47,221 nucleotides of DNA from a virus. Location of the stretch: IMG/VR virus record IMGVR_UViG_3300048686_000319, positions 1 through 47,221 of that record; one strand, given 5' to 3'. The notes beneath the pieces are model-generated. The model searched no databases, was not told where the DNA came from, and worked only from the letters and a program-made list of their open reading frames with translations. Below, piece by piece: positions 6,892 to 16,452 of the stretch (position 1 is the first letter of the stretch; each line of letters begins with the position of its first letter). Position numbers and translations under genes: made by a program.

Positions 6892-9800
6892 ATGGCTATA
6901 GAAGACATTAATATTCGCTTAAAAATGGCTGCTACTGGTGTTGACCAGCAAGTAGAAAACAGCGAACAGATTGCCAATAATTACGCTAAGGCAAACGCCA
7001 ATGCACAACGATTAAACGCGACTGTAAATGCTCAAGCAGGAGCATCAAAAGCCAGAGCAGCCGCTATGGATAATAGTCGTACTACTGCAGAAATGATGGA
7101 CTATGATAGGGCCGGTGGTATTACTGGCCGTGGTGGTGCTCAAGCACGTGATTTTGCTAATCAAGCTCAAGGTCTTGGTGGTTTAGTTCGTCTATACGCA
7201 ATAACTGCTGCTAATGTATACGCGCTTACAGAAGCTTTTGGTGCCCTTAGCAGAGCTATGGATACTACCAATATGGTAAAGGGCCTAGATACCCTAGGTG
7301 CAGCTAGTGGTCGTGCACTTGGTACACTAAGCAAACAACTAGCACAAGTTAGTGATGGTGCGATTAGTATGCGCGAAGCTATGCAAGCTACTGCTATGAG
7401 CAGTAGCGCTGGTATGACTAATCAGCAAATACTTCGTATGGGTGAAATTGCTAAAAACGCAAGTCTTGCGCTTGGCGTTAGTATGCCAGATGCAATTAAC
7501 AGATTAAGTCGCGGTATTGTTAAACTAGAACCTGAATTATTAGATGAATTAGGTATTTTTACTAAAATTGAGCCCGCTGTTCAAGCATATGCCCTACAAT
7601 TAGGTAAATCAGTATCCAGCTTAACTGATTTTGAGCGTCGTCAGGCATTTGCTAATGCTGTGCTTAAAGAAGGCGAAGATAAATTTAGTGCTATTAATGG
7701 TGAGATAGATAATAACTCATTTGATAAATTAGCTTCTAGTCTTAAAAACGTAGCTCAAACTGGGCTAGAGCTTTTAAACACAGTTTTAGCGCCAATAGCA
7801 GAATTATTAAGTAAAAGTCCTAGCGCATTAGCTGGAGGACTAGTATTACTTGCTGCTACACTAGTTAAACGTGCTGTACCAGCCCTTACACAGATTAGAG
7901 AAAATCTTGATGCGGAACGTAAAGCGGCACAAGCACTTGTAGCTAAGAAAAAAGAAGACACAGTTGCTGCAGGAGCTGCATTGGGGCAGTTAGCTTTTAA
8001 TAAAGTAAAAGCTGACATGGAAGCCAATGCTGAAAGTGAATTACGTATTTTTGAACGTAAAGAAGCTAAGCTCAATGAATTAAAACAGCAGGGCTTAAAT
8101 TATAGCAAACAACTCAATGAGTTGATGAAAAAAGATATTTATGATATAAGTCAAGCAGAAGTAGATTCGGCAAAACAAGCTGCAAAAGATAGATTAAAAG
8201 CCGCAAAAGACGCACATAAAGAACTACAGTTCCTACAAAAGCAAGGATTTACTGTTAGTGCAGAAGATATGGGCAAAGTTAGAAATGAAAGATTGGCTGC
8301 ACAATCTGAGTATGGAGCAGTAACAGCCTTAGATAGAACAGTTAAAGCAGAACAAAACTTTGTCAATGCGCAAAAAACATTAATAGACCAGTATAAGGAA
8401 AAACTACAGCTTACCGACCAATTTAAGAGCTTAGTTGCAGCCGAAGAAAAAATGGTTGTAGCTGCTAAGCGTTCAGAAATACTGGCTAATATGGCCTATA
8501 ACACAAGCCTTATTGGTATACGAGATTCTTATAAATTAATGGTTGCAGAAGCAGAAGCTGCAGGAAATATTGGAAACCTTACAACCCTTAAATTAAAAGG
8601 CATAGCAGTTGGCATAGGTGCTATTATAACAAGTGCATTAGGTGCAATAGGTACAATTATTCAAATAGTAACCGGGCTTATAGCCACTTTTGGATTACTA
8701 GATGCTGCATTAAGTAAAAATAGCAAAGAAACCCAACAATTTAATGACGCCATAGGTAACAGTGAATCTAGTATCAATGCGGCTAGAAAAGCCATAGAGC
8801 TTTATGAAAAGAAAAATGAAGATAGTATAAAAAGTACTGTTGCTATGTCAAATGCTTTTGGGGAGCTAGCAGATAGTTTAGAAATTTCCATCAAAAAATT
8901 TGAAAAGATGGAACAAAGCGCAGGTACTTGGGATAATATAACAAATTTTGTAAAAGGTTTATTTGGATTTGGACGAGAGGACGTTCTCGCCGAATCAATT
9001 AGAAAGCAGCTAGAGAGCGCACTAGACGTTGCTCAAAAATTTGGACAGCGTGGAGAATTAGAACAACAATTAAAACAGTATTTAAACATAGAAAATATCC
9101 TTGACAAAAACGCTGTAGAAAAAGCTCTAAAAGGATTAGATAGTTCCGCTAAAGCAGGCCTACAAGAAATTCTAGGAACATTTAAATCACGTTTTCAAGA
9201 AATAGCAGGTATACTAGAAGGATTCAAAGAAAACTTAGACAAAACATATAAAAGTTTTCAGCAGTTTATGCAAAGTATGGCCCTAAGTGATCCACTAGCA
9301 AAATTATCTGCAAGTTTTGGTCAACTAGCTATTAGTATGACAGAAGTAGCAACAATGTCCGCTACAGATGTAATAAAAGCATTTGAAGAACTAGCTAAAA
9401 GCCCAGAAAAACTATCTATGTTTAGCAAAGGCTTTATAGAAGAATTTTTCAAAATTAAAGACGCTTTTACTATAGAAAAAGAACAGGTGGATGCTTACCA
9501 GTCTGCTATTGATAAAATGAGCAGAAAAGTAACTGAATTTAAGCAAGTACAAGCCGATGCAGTATCTGCTCCTTGGTTAGATAGTACAAAAGCTATGCAA
9601 GGTATGGCTGTTGGGGCTGCAGGAGGTGCTGCGGCAGGCAGCATTGTGCCTGGATTAGGTACAGTAGCAGGTGCAGGCGTAGGCGCAATTATAGGCGGAG
9701 TAATTGGTACTGGTGTTGGATTATTTGAAAAAGTATCTAAAAATATAACTGCTTATTTTACTAAATCAAGTATTGAAACTACTGAAAACACTATTGACGC

Positions 9801-12800
9801 TTATAAACAAATACAAGGTGACTTACAAACAACGTTTAAAGACGTTACAGAGTTGTTTGCTAGAGGGGCAAAAGAAGCACTAGAAAAAGCTTCCGAATTA
9901 AATGCTATAGCAATGCAAAACTCGGCTATTAGAGCCGGAAATACTATCGCTAGCGCATACGCAACTATTTTAACAGGACCCCAAGCCATAGCAGAGCAGG
10001 CACGTATAGCAAAGTCAGAGCAGAGTATTAATATAAGAAACGCAAAAATTGCTGTAGACATGATTGATCAGCAAGATAGTCTAACTAATGCTATTCGTGA
10101 AAATACAGCAGCTGTTGAATTGAATACACAGAGTAGACTGCCAGATAGTCCAGGTAAACAAGAAAGAATTGCCAAGATCGAAAAAGGCAGAGATATTGCC
10201 AACTTAACAGAGCAACTAAAGGGTTTAAAACCAGGAGAAAGAGAGAGGGCACTAGAGGGTGTAGATCCAGCAATTGCTCGTGCAGCTGCTGCCCGAGCAG
10301 CTATACAAGATCAGGCTAAAGATCAAGCGCGCGGTAAACTACGTGAAGAACAGGCTAAAGCTGCTGCTATTGACATAAAAGCAAATATTGAAATTGAAGC
10401 AGCGCAGATTGCACAGAAAAAACAACTACAAGACCTAGAAAATAATATAAAGCAATTAGGCCTACAGCGACTAGATATACAAACTCAAATATTAGGTATT
10501 ACTACACAAGAAACAATTAGTGCTAAGTTTGCAGAACAAGCCGCTGTTCGCACTAAAAATAATGAGTTAGAAATTGAGGATATTATACGTAGACAAAGAG
10601 TTACAGAAGAGAATTTAAGCAAAGCAAAAGATGCAAAACAGAAAAAGAACTATGAAAACGAGCTAGAATTTTTAAAGAAACTTAAAACAAGTGTAGAAGA
10701 TAGACAAAAAGCAGAAGGTAACTTAGAAGAATTACGTAAACGTCAAGAATTATTAAACAAAGAACTAGATACTATACGTAAGCAGTATGAGTTACGCAAG
10801 AGTAATCAAGACGTAATATTTGCTAGAAGTGAAGCAGCTCTAGAAATAGAGCGTGCTAGTGCTACAGCACGCGCTGAAGTTTTAGGTTATGATAAGCAAC
10901 ATACTACAGAAATCTTATATCAACTAGACCTAGAAAGAAATCGTCGTGCAGATGAACGCAGTCGTTTTGATATTACTCAACGTTATAATCAACAATTTGA
11001 AGAAGCTAGCAAAAGACAAGCAGCAGCAGATCAAACAACTGAAGATCTACAAAAAGAAATAGCTAAAGAACAAGAGCGTATACTTAAATTACGCGATAAT
11101 GAATTAGCTAAATTGGATACACAACTTAGTAAGCAAAATGAATTATTGAGAATAGGTAAAGAACAAACACTAGAGCTAGAAAAACAAAGACTGCTGCAAG
11201 ATACGCGCACAAAACAACAAGCTCTAAGCCAGGCCGAATTTGAAGCAACTTCGAATACAACCCAATTTAGTCCTACATATACGGCACAAAGAGCTTTTAG
11301 AAATACTATACAACAGCAAATAACATTTAACCCAGAAATATTAAAACTACAAGATAGCGCCTTAAAACAAATAAGAGAATACGAAACTATTACTAGTAGA
11401 ATTCAAGCCCTGCAGTTGATGGGCGAGGAAGCAACTCAAGAAGACTTAGACCAACAAGCGTTAGCTTTACAAGTAGCCGAAAGAACACAAGCATTATTAG
11501 CAGCAGAAGTACAACATCGTACAGCAATAGCGCAAAAAACTTTAGAAGCTGCTGAATATCAGGCAAAAATTGCTGAAGAAGCTGAGCGTAGTAATCGTGC
11601 AGCTAATGCCTTTAAAGGTACTATGGGCGGTACTGGAGATAAACTTGCAGAATTTATCACTGGTTTAAACAAGTTTATGACCACTAGAGATGCTAATGAG
11701 CGATCATTTTCTAAAGTAGGTGAGGACATTAAAAGTGCAGCCATGGAAGTATCGGCTATAGCTAGTGATATTGATGCACTAAGCATGGGCCCTGATAACG
11801 ATGACGCAATAAAAGCTCTTCAAGACAAGCAAAAACTTTCTATTAAAACCTATGAACGTGGTCTAAAAGAACAAAATAAGCTAACTGAAAAATCCATGTT
11901 GGAGGAATTAGAGCTAGCAGAGAAGCAAGCTGCTAATACTAAAAATTTGTTTAAAGAGAAAACAGCTGCACATAAAGCGTTTTATGTTGTAGAAAAAACT
12001 TTACACGCTATGCGTATGGCAATGGCTGCTATACAAATGGCCACTGATATTAAAGCTGCTATAACAGCTATGACTACTACTAGTACACAAGTAGCTGCAG
12101 ATGGTACTAAAGCAGCCAGCGGTGGAATAGTAGCCGTTATTAATGCTATTAAAGACTTACCATTTCCTTTAAACCTTGCCGCAGGTGCAGCAACAGTAGC
12201 ATTTGTAGCTAGTGTAATTGGTAAAGCCATTGGTGGAAGTGGTTCAAAACCGGCTTTTGTACCTAATGCAGCACAACGTCAAGAGACCCAAGGCACTGCA
12301 ATGGGCTATGATAGTAGTGGTAACAAGGTACAAGTTCGCCGTGGTGTATTTGGTGATGAAACTGCTAAAAGTGAATCTATTGCAAACAGTATAAATATAA
12401 TTAAAGAAAATAGTGTAGATGGACTAACCTACGACAACAAAATGCTTAAGTTTTTAGAGAGTATTGATCGTGGTATAAATCAGAGTGCAAAAAGTCTATA
12501 CACTATTCAAGGGTTACGTAGTGGAAGTATGTTTGGTACTGTTGAAGGAACTCAAAGTGGCGGAGGCCTTCTTGGTACCGGATTCTTAGCTAGTAAAACT
12601 ACTAGAACTATTAGTGATAGTGGTTTATTAATAGAAGGAACTTTCGCACAGTTAGCCAGTGATACTAACAAAGCTGTAATTGATTTCTTTGAACAAGTTA
12701 CAGTTAGCAAGAAAAAATGGTATGGTAAAACCAAAACTTGGGTAGAAACAAACCGCAGGGAAATTGATGATGCAACCAGTGATTTCTTTCGTGACATTTT

Positions 12801-15597
12801 TAGTAATGCTACTGGTTTAATTAAGGAAACAGCTACACAAGCTAAAATTGGTTTAGATACTGTAGATCAAATACTAGGCTCAATGAGACTTGACAACTAC
12901 TTTGTTAGTTTGCGCGGATTAAAAGGTGAAGCATTTCAAAAAGAACTACAAGCAGTTATTAGTAGTATACTCGATGATGCTAGTGAAGCCGTGTTTCAAA
13001 GTTTTACGGCATTTGCTGAGTTCGGCGAAGGTATGCTAGAAACTGTTGTTCGTGTGGTAGATACTAATAAAAAGGTTATTCAAGCTACTAAGAATATGGG
13101 CATAGATTATCAAGCTCAACTTAGTAGGGTAAGAATACCTTTGCAATATTTAGGTGTAACTGTAGGTTCTGGCACTCCTACCCCTGAACAACTACAATCT
13201 TTAAGCTATGCATTTACAGAAAACATGGTTGAAATGGCTGGCGGAATTGAAGACTTTTTAGCACAAACCGACTACTTTATTGAAAATTTCCTTAGTGATG
13301 CTGAAAAATTAGCACCAAAACAAAAAGCTGTTAGAGAAGAATTAACTAGATTAGGATATGCCTCTGTAACTACTACTGAACAGTTTAAACAAATCGTTTT
13401 AGGATTAGATCTAACTACTCAATCTGGTCGTGATACTCGCCAAGCATTAATGAGCATACAAGAAGCTTTTATAGACTTGTATAAAGAAACTGAAGATTTA
13501 CTTAGTGATCTAAAGAAACAAACAGCTGAATTAAATTCAGAATTAAGTTCATCAGATTCAGTACTAAAAAATGTAATAATTAAAACGGCAGAATACGTTG
13601 AAAAATTAAAAGCAAACGGAACAGCAACAGCAGATAATATTAAAGTAATTACTCAGTGGGGTAAAGCTACTGCACTTAAAGAGCTGCGTAATAATTTTAA
13701 AGCTGCCTATGAAGAACGTAAACGAGAGCTAGAAAGTAATATAGATGGCTTGAAAAAATTTAAGAACGCACTAGTAGATCTTAGAAATAGTTTAGATATA
13801 GGTGAATTGTCAACATTAACTCCGCTTGAACAGTATAATAAACTACTTAGTCAGTATGAAATGACATTGACTAATATAAGAAGTAGTGATACTGCTGTTG
13901 CTGATGCTGCTAAACAAGCTTTTCCACAATTAGCTCAACAACTACTTCGTAGTGGCAGAGACTTGTATGCAAGTAGCAATGTATTTACAGAACTATCAGA
14001 TAGAGTTAATACGGATATATCAGATATTCAGAAATATATAGATAATCAGATAAGTGATCAAGAAGCACTACTAAAAGCATTACAAGACGATTTCAAACCT
14101 ATTTTTAAAGATATAGCAGATAATACTCTTACTGCAAGTCAAAAGTTACAGCAAGCATATACATTATGGGAGACATACTCTAATTTAGATCCAGATACCC
14201 TAGCTACTGTAATTGCAACTAATTTAACAAAAATAGATAACCCTACTCTAGCAGTTATAGGAGCTTTTAGAGGAGCAGGTGTAAGTGGTAGTATTGCAGC
14301 AGGGCAACAAGCATTAGCTGAAACAGGCCAAAGCACTATATTTGGTGAAATTTTAAATCAACTAATTGTAGGTTTTGATAAACTAGATAGTAACCGAGAT
14401 GGTTTTGCTAGTAAACAAGAGTTAAAAGATGCGTTTGTAGAAACTGGACTATTAACCGATGATGATATTACAACTTTAATAACAGCATTAGACGCTAATT
14501 TTGATAATACTATAGATGCATTTGAAACCGAGTTAGGTAGCGTAATAGCAAAATTAGGCATTGTAGCATTAGATATACTTGGAGGATTAAGTACAGGATT
14601 TAATGCTATAGATACTAATCTAGATGGTAAAGTAAGTGAACAAGAATTTAAAGCAGCATTTTTTGGAAAAACCAGCGATAATAACTTACAAAGATTGTTT
14701 CAACTATTTGATACAGACAATGATAGTATTATTAGCGCTAACGAGGCTCAGGCAGCTAGTACATATAGTGCTGCACAATTAACTGAAGAAAATAGGAACT
14801 TGCTAAGAATAATTTACAATAATGGACTTTTAGGTATCGAAGCTAACACCAGTAGCTCATTATATAATGATACAGTATTAGCCGAAATATTAGATCGTAT
14901 AGCAACTACTAATGAAAAAATGGCTGAACAAACGTCGTCTGGAGGTCAGGCTAGTAGTGTTAAGGCAGCTGGTGGAAAAAGTAATTTTGAAAAAGTAGCT
15001 GAAGCGGTAGTAGCCGGAGCAGCTGTTACAGTTGGAGCATACGCTGCCTGGACATACTTAATACCCTTTATATTTGGTAGTGATGCTAGAATTAAGAAAA
15101 ATATTAAACATGCAAAAACTTTAAGCAATGGTATAAATCTATACGATTTTAACTATAAAGAGCCTTATAGCTCAATGTATGGTACAAATACAAAAAGGGG
15201 CGTATTAGCCCAAGAAGTAGAGCAAAAATATCCAAAAGCTGTATATGAAGATACTAAAGGCATGAAAATGGTAGACTATGCTGCACTACCAATTAATCCA
15301 AATGAGCTAAAATTTAGAGCTTTAGGCGGACCAGTTAGTAGAAATGAGCCATATATAGTTGGTGAAGTTGGCCCTGAACTATTTGTACCTAATAACAACG
15401 GAACTATTGTGCCTAATAATGACCTTAGCTTTAACAATGAAGAAATTGTTGCTAAATTAGATCAACTAATACAAGCAGTATCAAAAGGTGCTGTATTAAA
15501 TGTACAAGCTACTAAAGAAAATACCGAATGTATTGAACAAGCTATTAGTAATAATACAACTATAGTACGTACCCAAAATCGTATTGGTATTAGATAG
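6892..15597 (+). CDS. Tape measure protein with EF-hands and S74-type chaperone domain
   Basis: 2901 residues from the ATG at 6892, which has AAAGGG at 6880-6885; a TTG six codons upstream is less likely. Sets tail length and probably enters the host envelope during DNA delivery. The N-terminal 270 residues contain the usual tape measure module (RLSRGIVKLEPELLDELGIF). Hydrophobic segments lie at about residues 312-330, 570-606 (IGAIITSALGAIGTIIQIVT) and 904-946 (Gly-zipper-like, GAAGGAAAGSIVPGLG). Long Gln/Lys/Glu-rich coiled coil follows, about 1000-1600. Four EF-hand loops start at residues 2499, 2534, 2574 and 2607, then a hydrophobic segment (2710-2728), an S74-like domain starting GSDARIKKNI (2729-2803) and the common tape measure end GGPVSRNEPYIVGEVGPELF. 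EF-hands and S74 are not usual here. Tail length by about 1.5 angstrom per residue would be near 0.4 micrometre (inference). Confidence 0.9.
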   Translation: MAIEDINIRLKMAATGVDQQVENSEQIANNYAKANANAQRLNATVNAQAGASKARAAAMDNSRTTAEMMDYDRAGGITGRGGAQARDFANQAQGLGGLVRLYAITAANVYALTEAFGALSRAMDTTNMVKGLDTLGAASGRALGTLSKQLAQVSDGAISMREAMQATAMSSSAGMTNQQILRMGEIAKNASLALGVSMPDAINRLSRGIVKLEPELLDELGIFTKIEPAVQAYALQLGKSVSSLTDFERRQAFANAVLKEGEDKFSAINGEIDNNSFDKLASSLKNVAQTGLELLNTVLAPIAELLSKSPSALAGGLVLLAATLVKRAVPALTQIRENLDAERKAAQALVAKKKEDTVAAGAALGQLAFNKVKADMEANAESELRIFERKEAKLNELKQQGLNYSKQLNELMKKDIYDISQAEVDSAKQAAKDRLKAAKDAHKELQFLQKQGFTVSAEDMGKVRNERLAAQSEYGAVTALDRTVKAEQNFVNAQKTLIDQYKEKLQLTDQFKSLVAAEEKMVVAAKRSEILANMAYNTSLIGIRDSYKLMVAEAEAAGNIGNLTTLKLKGIAVGIGAIITSALGAIGTIIQIVTGLIATFGLLDAALSKNSKETQQFNDAIGNSESSINAARKAIELYEKKNEDSIKSTVAMSNAFGELADSLEISIKKFEKMEQSAGTWDNITNFVKGLFGFGREDVLAESIRKQLESALDVAQKFGQRGELEQQLKQYLNIENILDKNAVEKALKGLDSSAKAGLQEILGTFKSRFQEIAGILEGFKENLDKTYKSFQQFMQSMALSDPLAKLSASFGQLAISMTEVATMSATDVIKAFEELAKSPEKLSMFSKGFIEEFFKIKDAFTIEKEQVDAYQSAIDKMSRKVTEFKQVQADAVSAPWLDSTKAMQGMAVGAAGGAAAGSIVPGLGTVAGAGVGAIIGGVIGTGVGLFEKVSKNITAYFTKSSIETTENTIDAYKQIQGDLQTTFKDVTELFARGAKEALEKASELNAIAMQNSAIRAGNTIASAYATILTGPQAIAEQARIAKSEQSINIRNAKIAVDMIDQQDSLTNAIRENTAAVELNTQSRLPDSPGKQERIAKIEKGRDIANLTEQLKGLKPGERERALEGVDPAIARAAAARAAIQDQAKDQARGKLREEQAKAAAIDIKANIEIEAAQIAQKKQLQDLENNIKQLGLQRLDIQTQILGITTQETISAKFAEQAAVRTKNNELEIEDIIRRQRVTEENLSKAKDAKQKKNYENELEFLKKLKTSVEDRQKAEGNLEELRKRQELLNKELDTIRKQYELRKSNQDVIFARSEAALEIERASATARAEVLGYDKQHTTEILYQLDLERNRRADERSRFDITQRYNQQFEEASKRQAAADQTTEDLQKEIAKEQERILKLRDNELAKLDTQLSKQNELLRIGKEQTLELEKQRLLQDTRTKQQALSQAEFEATSNTTQFSPTYTAQRAFRNTIQQQITFNPEILKLQDSALKQIREYETITSRIQALQLMGEEATQEDLDQQALALQVAERTQALLAAEVQHRTAIAQKTLEAAEYQAKIAEEAERSNRAANAFKGTMGGTGDKLAEFITGLNKFMTTRDANERSFSKVGEDIKSAAMEVSAIASDIDALSMGPDNDDAIKALQDKQKLSIKTYERGLKEQNKLTEKSMLEELELAEKQAANTKNLFKEKTAAHKAFYVVEKTLHAMRMAMAAIQMATDIKAAITAMTTTSTQVAADGTKAASGGIVAVINAIKDLPFPLNLAAGAATVAFVASVIGKAIGGSGSKPAFVPNAAQRQETQGTAMGYDSSGNKVQVRRGVFGDETAKSESIANSINIIKENSVDGLTYDNKMLKFLESIDRGINQSAKSLYTIQGLRSGSMFGTVEGTQSGGGLLGTGFLASKTTRTISDSGLLIEGTFAQLASDTNKAVIDFFEQVTVSKKKWYGKTKTWVETNRREIDDATSDFFRDIFSNATGLIKETATQAKIGLDTVDQILGSMRLDNYFVSLRGLKGEAFQKELQAVISSILDDASEAVFQSFTAFAEFGEGMLETVVRVVDTNKKVIQATKNMGIDYQAQLSRVRIPLQYLGVTVGSGTPTPEQLQSLSYAFTENMVEMAGGIEDFLAQTDYFIENFLSDAEKLAPKQKAVREELTRLGYASVTTTEQFKQIVLGLDLTTQSGRDTRQALMSIQEAFIDLYKETEDLLSDLKKQTAELNSELSSSDSVLKNVIIKTAEYVEKLKANGTATADNIKVITQWGKATALKELRNNFKAAYEERKRELESNIDGLKKFKNALVDLRNSLDIGELSTLTPLEQYNKLLSQYEMTLTNIRSSDTAVADAAKQAFPQLAQQLLRSGRDLYASSNVFTELSDRVNTDISDIQKYIDNQISDQEALLKALQDDFKPIFKDIADNTLTASQKLQQAYTLWETYSNLDPDTLATVIATNLTKIDNPTLAVIGAFRGAGVSGSIAAGQQALAETGQSTIFGEILNQLIVGFDKLDSNRDGFASKQELKDAFVETGLLTDDDITTLITALDANFDNTIDAFETELGSVIAKLGIVALDILGGLSTGFNAIDTNLDGKVSEQEFKAAFFGKTSDNNLQRLFQLFDTDNDSIISANEAQAASTYSAAQLTEENRNLLRIIYNNGLLGIEANTSSSLYNDTVLAEILDRIATTNEKMAEQTSSGGQASSVKAAGGKSNFEKVAEAVVAGAAVTVGAYAAWTYLIPFIFGSDARIKKNIKHAKTLSNGINLYDFNYKEPYSSMYGTNTKRGVLAQEVEQKYPKAVYEDTKGMKMVDYAALPINPNELKFRALGGPVSRNEPYIVGEVGPELFVPNNNGTIVPNNDLSFNNEEIVAKLDQLIQAVSKGAVLNVQATKENTECIEQAISNNTTIVRTQNRIGIR
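14386..14745 (+). other. Four EF-hand calcium-binding loops within the tape measure protein
   Basis: Loops begin at 14386 (DSNRDGFASKQE), 14491 (DANFDNTIDAFE), 14611 (DTNLDGKVSEQE) and 14710 (DTDNDSIISANE). Each keeps acidic or Asn residues at loop positions 1, 3 and 5 and Glu at 12; loops 1 and 3 also have Gly at 6. The first two and last two are paired as in calmodulin-like proteins, with helical sequence between. Calcium binding is predicted from the motif only. Confidence 0.8.
15076..15303 (+). other. S74 / endosialidase-type intramolecular chaperone domain in the tape measure protein
   Basis: GSDARIKKNIKHAKTL then INLYDFNYKEP, RGVLAQEVEQKYPKAVYED and MKMVDYAAL match the peptidase S74 (chaperone of endosialidase) pattern. 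In known members this C-terminal domain trimerises fibres and cuts itself off at the Ser of the S-D-x-R-x-K segment; here Ser is residue 2730 and Lys 2735. About 98 residues of tape measure sequence follow it, unlike the usual fibre C-terminus, but cleavage before Ser2730 would be possible. Confidence 0.75.
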
Positions 15598-15605
15598 AGG
15601 TAAAT

Positions 15606-16442
15606 ATGCGTTTAATCTATAATAATGTTGCCGATACTGCCACAAGTATTAGTGCTAATAATACTGTAGCTGGGGCTGAAAGTAACTTAAAAAATAATAG
15701 AAAGAGTAGTGTACATCGTGCCGGAACTAGTGTAACCTATACACTAACTTGGACTAGTGCACAAAAAATTAATGCAGTAGCATTACCGGCCACTAATTTA
15801 GTGGCCGGTAGTTCTATACAAGTAAGATTATACACTGAAGCAGCAGATACTACTCCACACACGGCAAATGCACTACCAGTAGCAGCAGCAGCAGACAGAG
15901 CCATAATCCTACCAGGCAACGTATTAATACCAAACTATACACATTTTTCACTTGGTGGTGCCACTAAGACTAGCGTATGGTTTCCATCCGTTACTAGTTC
16001 TCAAACTACTAAAAGAATGGAAATATTACTTACTAATCCAAACCCAATTGATTGTAGCCGAATAGTTTGTGGAGAATATTGGCAACCTAAGCGACAAGTT
16101 AGTAGGGGAATTACACTAGGTGTTCAAGATAATAGTGAGGTTAGTAATACTCGCAGTGGCGACGTGTATATAAATACTACATATACTAGGGAATCATTAA
16201 ATTTTGAATTACAATATTTTGATGACGCTGATAGAAAACAGCTGTTAGATATATTTCGTACATGGGGAAGCAATGGGTTCATATACGTTTGCGTATTTCC
16301 AGACGTAGATACTTTAACATATCCACAAGGTAATAGTGAATTAATGCAAACTTACAGTATATATGGAAGAAATACAGATTTAAGCTTACAGTATGATATA
16401 TATAGTATATATACAGCTCAATTAAGTATAGAAAGCTGGTAG
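15606..16442 (+). CDS. Putative distal tail (Dit-like) or minor tail protein
   Basis: 278 residues, starting MRLIYNNVADTATSISANNT. N-terminal half looks like a beta-sandwich (discoidin-like) with conserved-looking TYTLTWTSAQKINAVALPAT, then a segment with NPIDCSRIVCGEYWQPKRQV, and a beta-rich C-terminal half. Place between tape measure and hub is where siphophages and gene transfer agents encode Dit, the ring joining tube and hub. AGAGG at 15596-15600 is five bases before the ATG. Contains an unusual 27-base palindrome at 15784-15810 within codons 60-69. Role inferred from position and general shape. Confidence 0.55.
   Translation: MRLIYNNVADTATSISANNTVAGAESNLKNNRKSSVHRAGTSVTYTLTWTSAQKINAVALPATNLVAGSSIQVRLYTEAADTTPHTANALPVAAAADRAIILPGNVLIPNYTHFSLGGATKTSVWFPSVTSSQTTKRMEILLTNPNPIDCSRIVCGEYWQPKRQVSRGITLGVQDNSEVSNTRSGDVYINTTYTRESLNFELQYFDDADRKQLLDIFRTWGSNGFIYVCVFPDVDTLTYPQGNSELMQTYSIYGRNTDLSLQYDIYSIYTAQLSIESW
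15784..15810 (+). repeat. 27-base perfect palindrome inside the Dit-like gene
   Basis: Arms 15784-15795 (TACCGGCCACTA) and 15799-15810 (TAGTGGCCGGTA) are perfect inverse complements separated by ATT, whose outer bases also pair. The arms are GC-rich in an AT-rich gene. In RNA it would be a very stable hairpin about 180 bases into the gene. No T-run follows. Confidence 0.75.
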
Positions 16443-16452
16443 GAGATATTAG

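Noticed and set aside
15784-15810. Palindrome as an intrinsic terminator
   Set aside because: No T-run follows and it lies inside a gene that must be read through.
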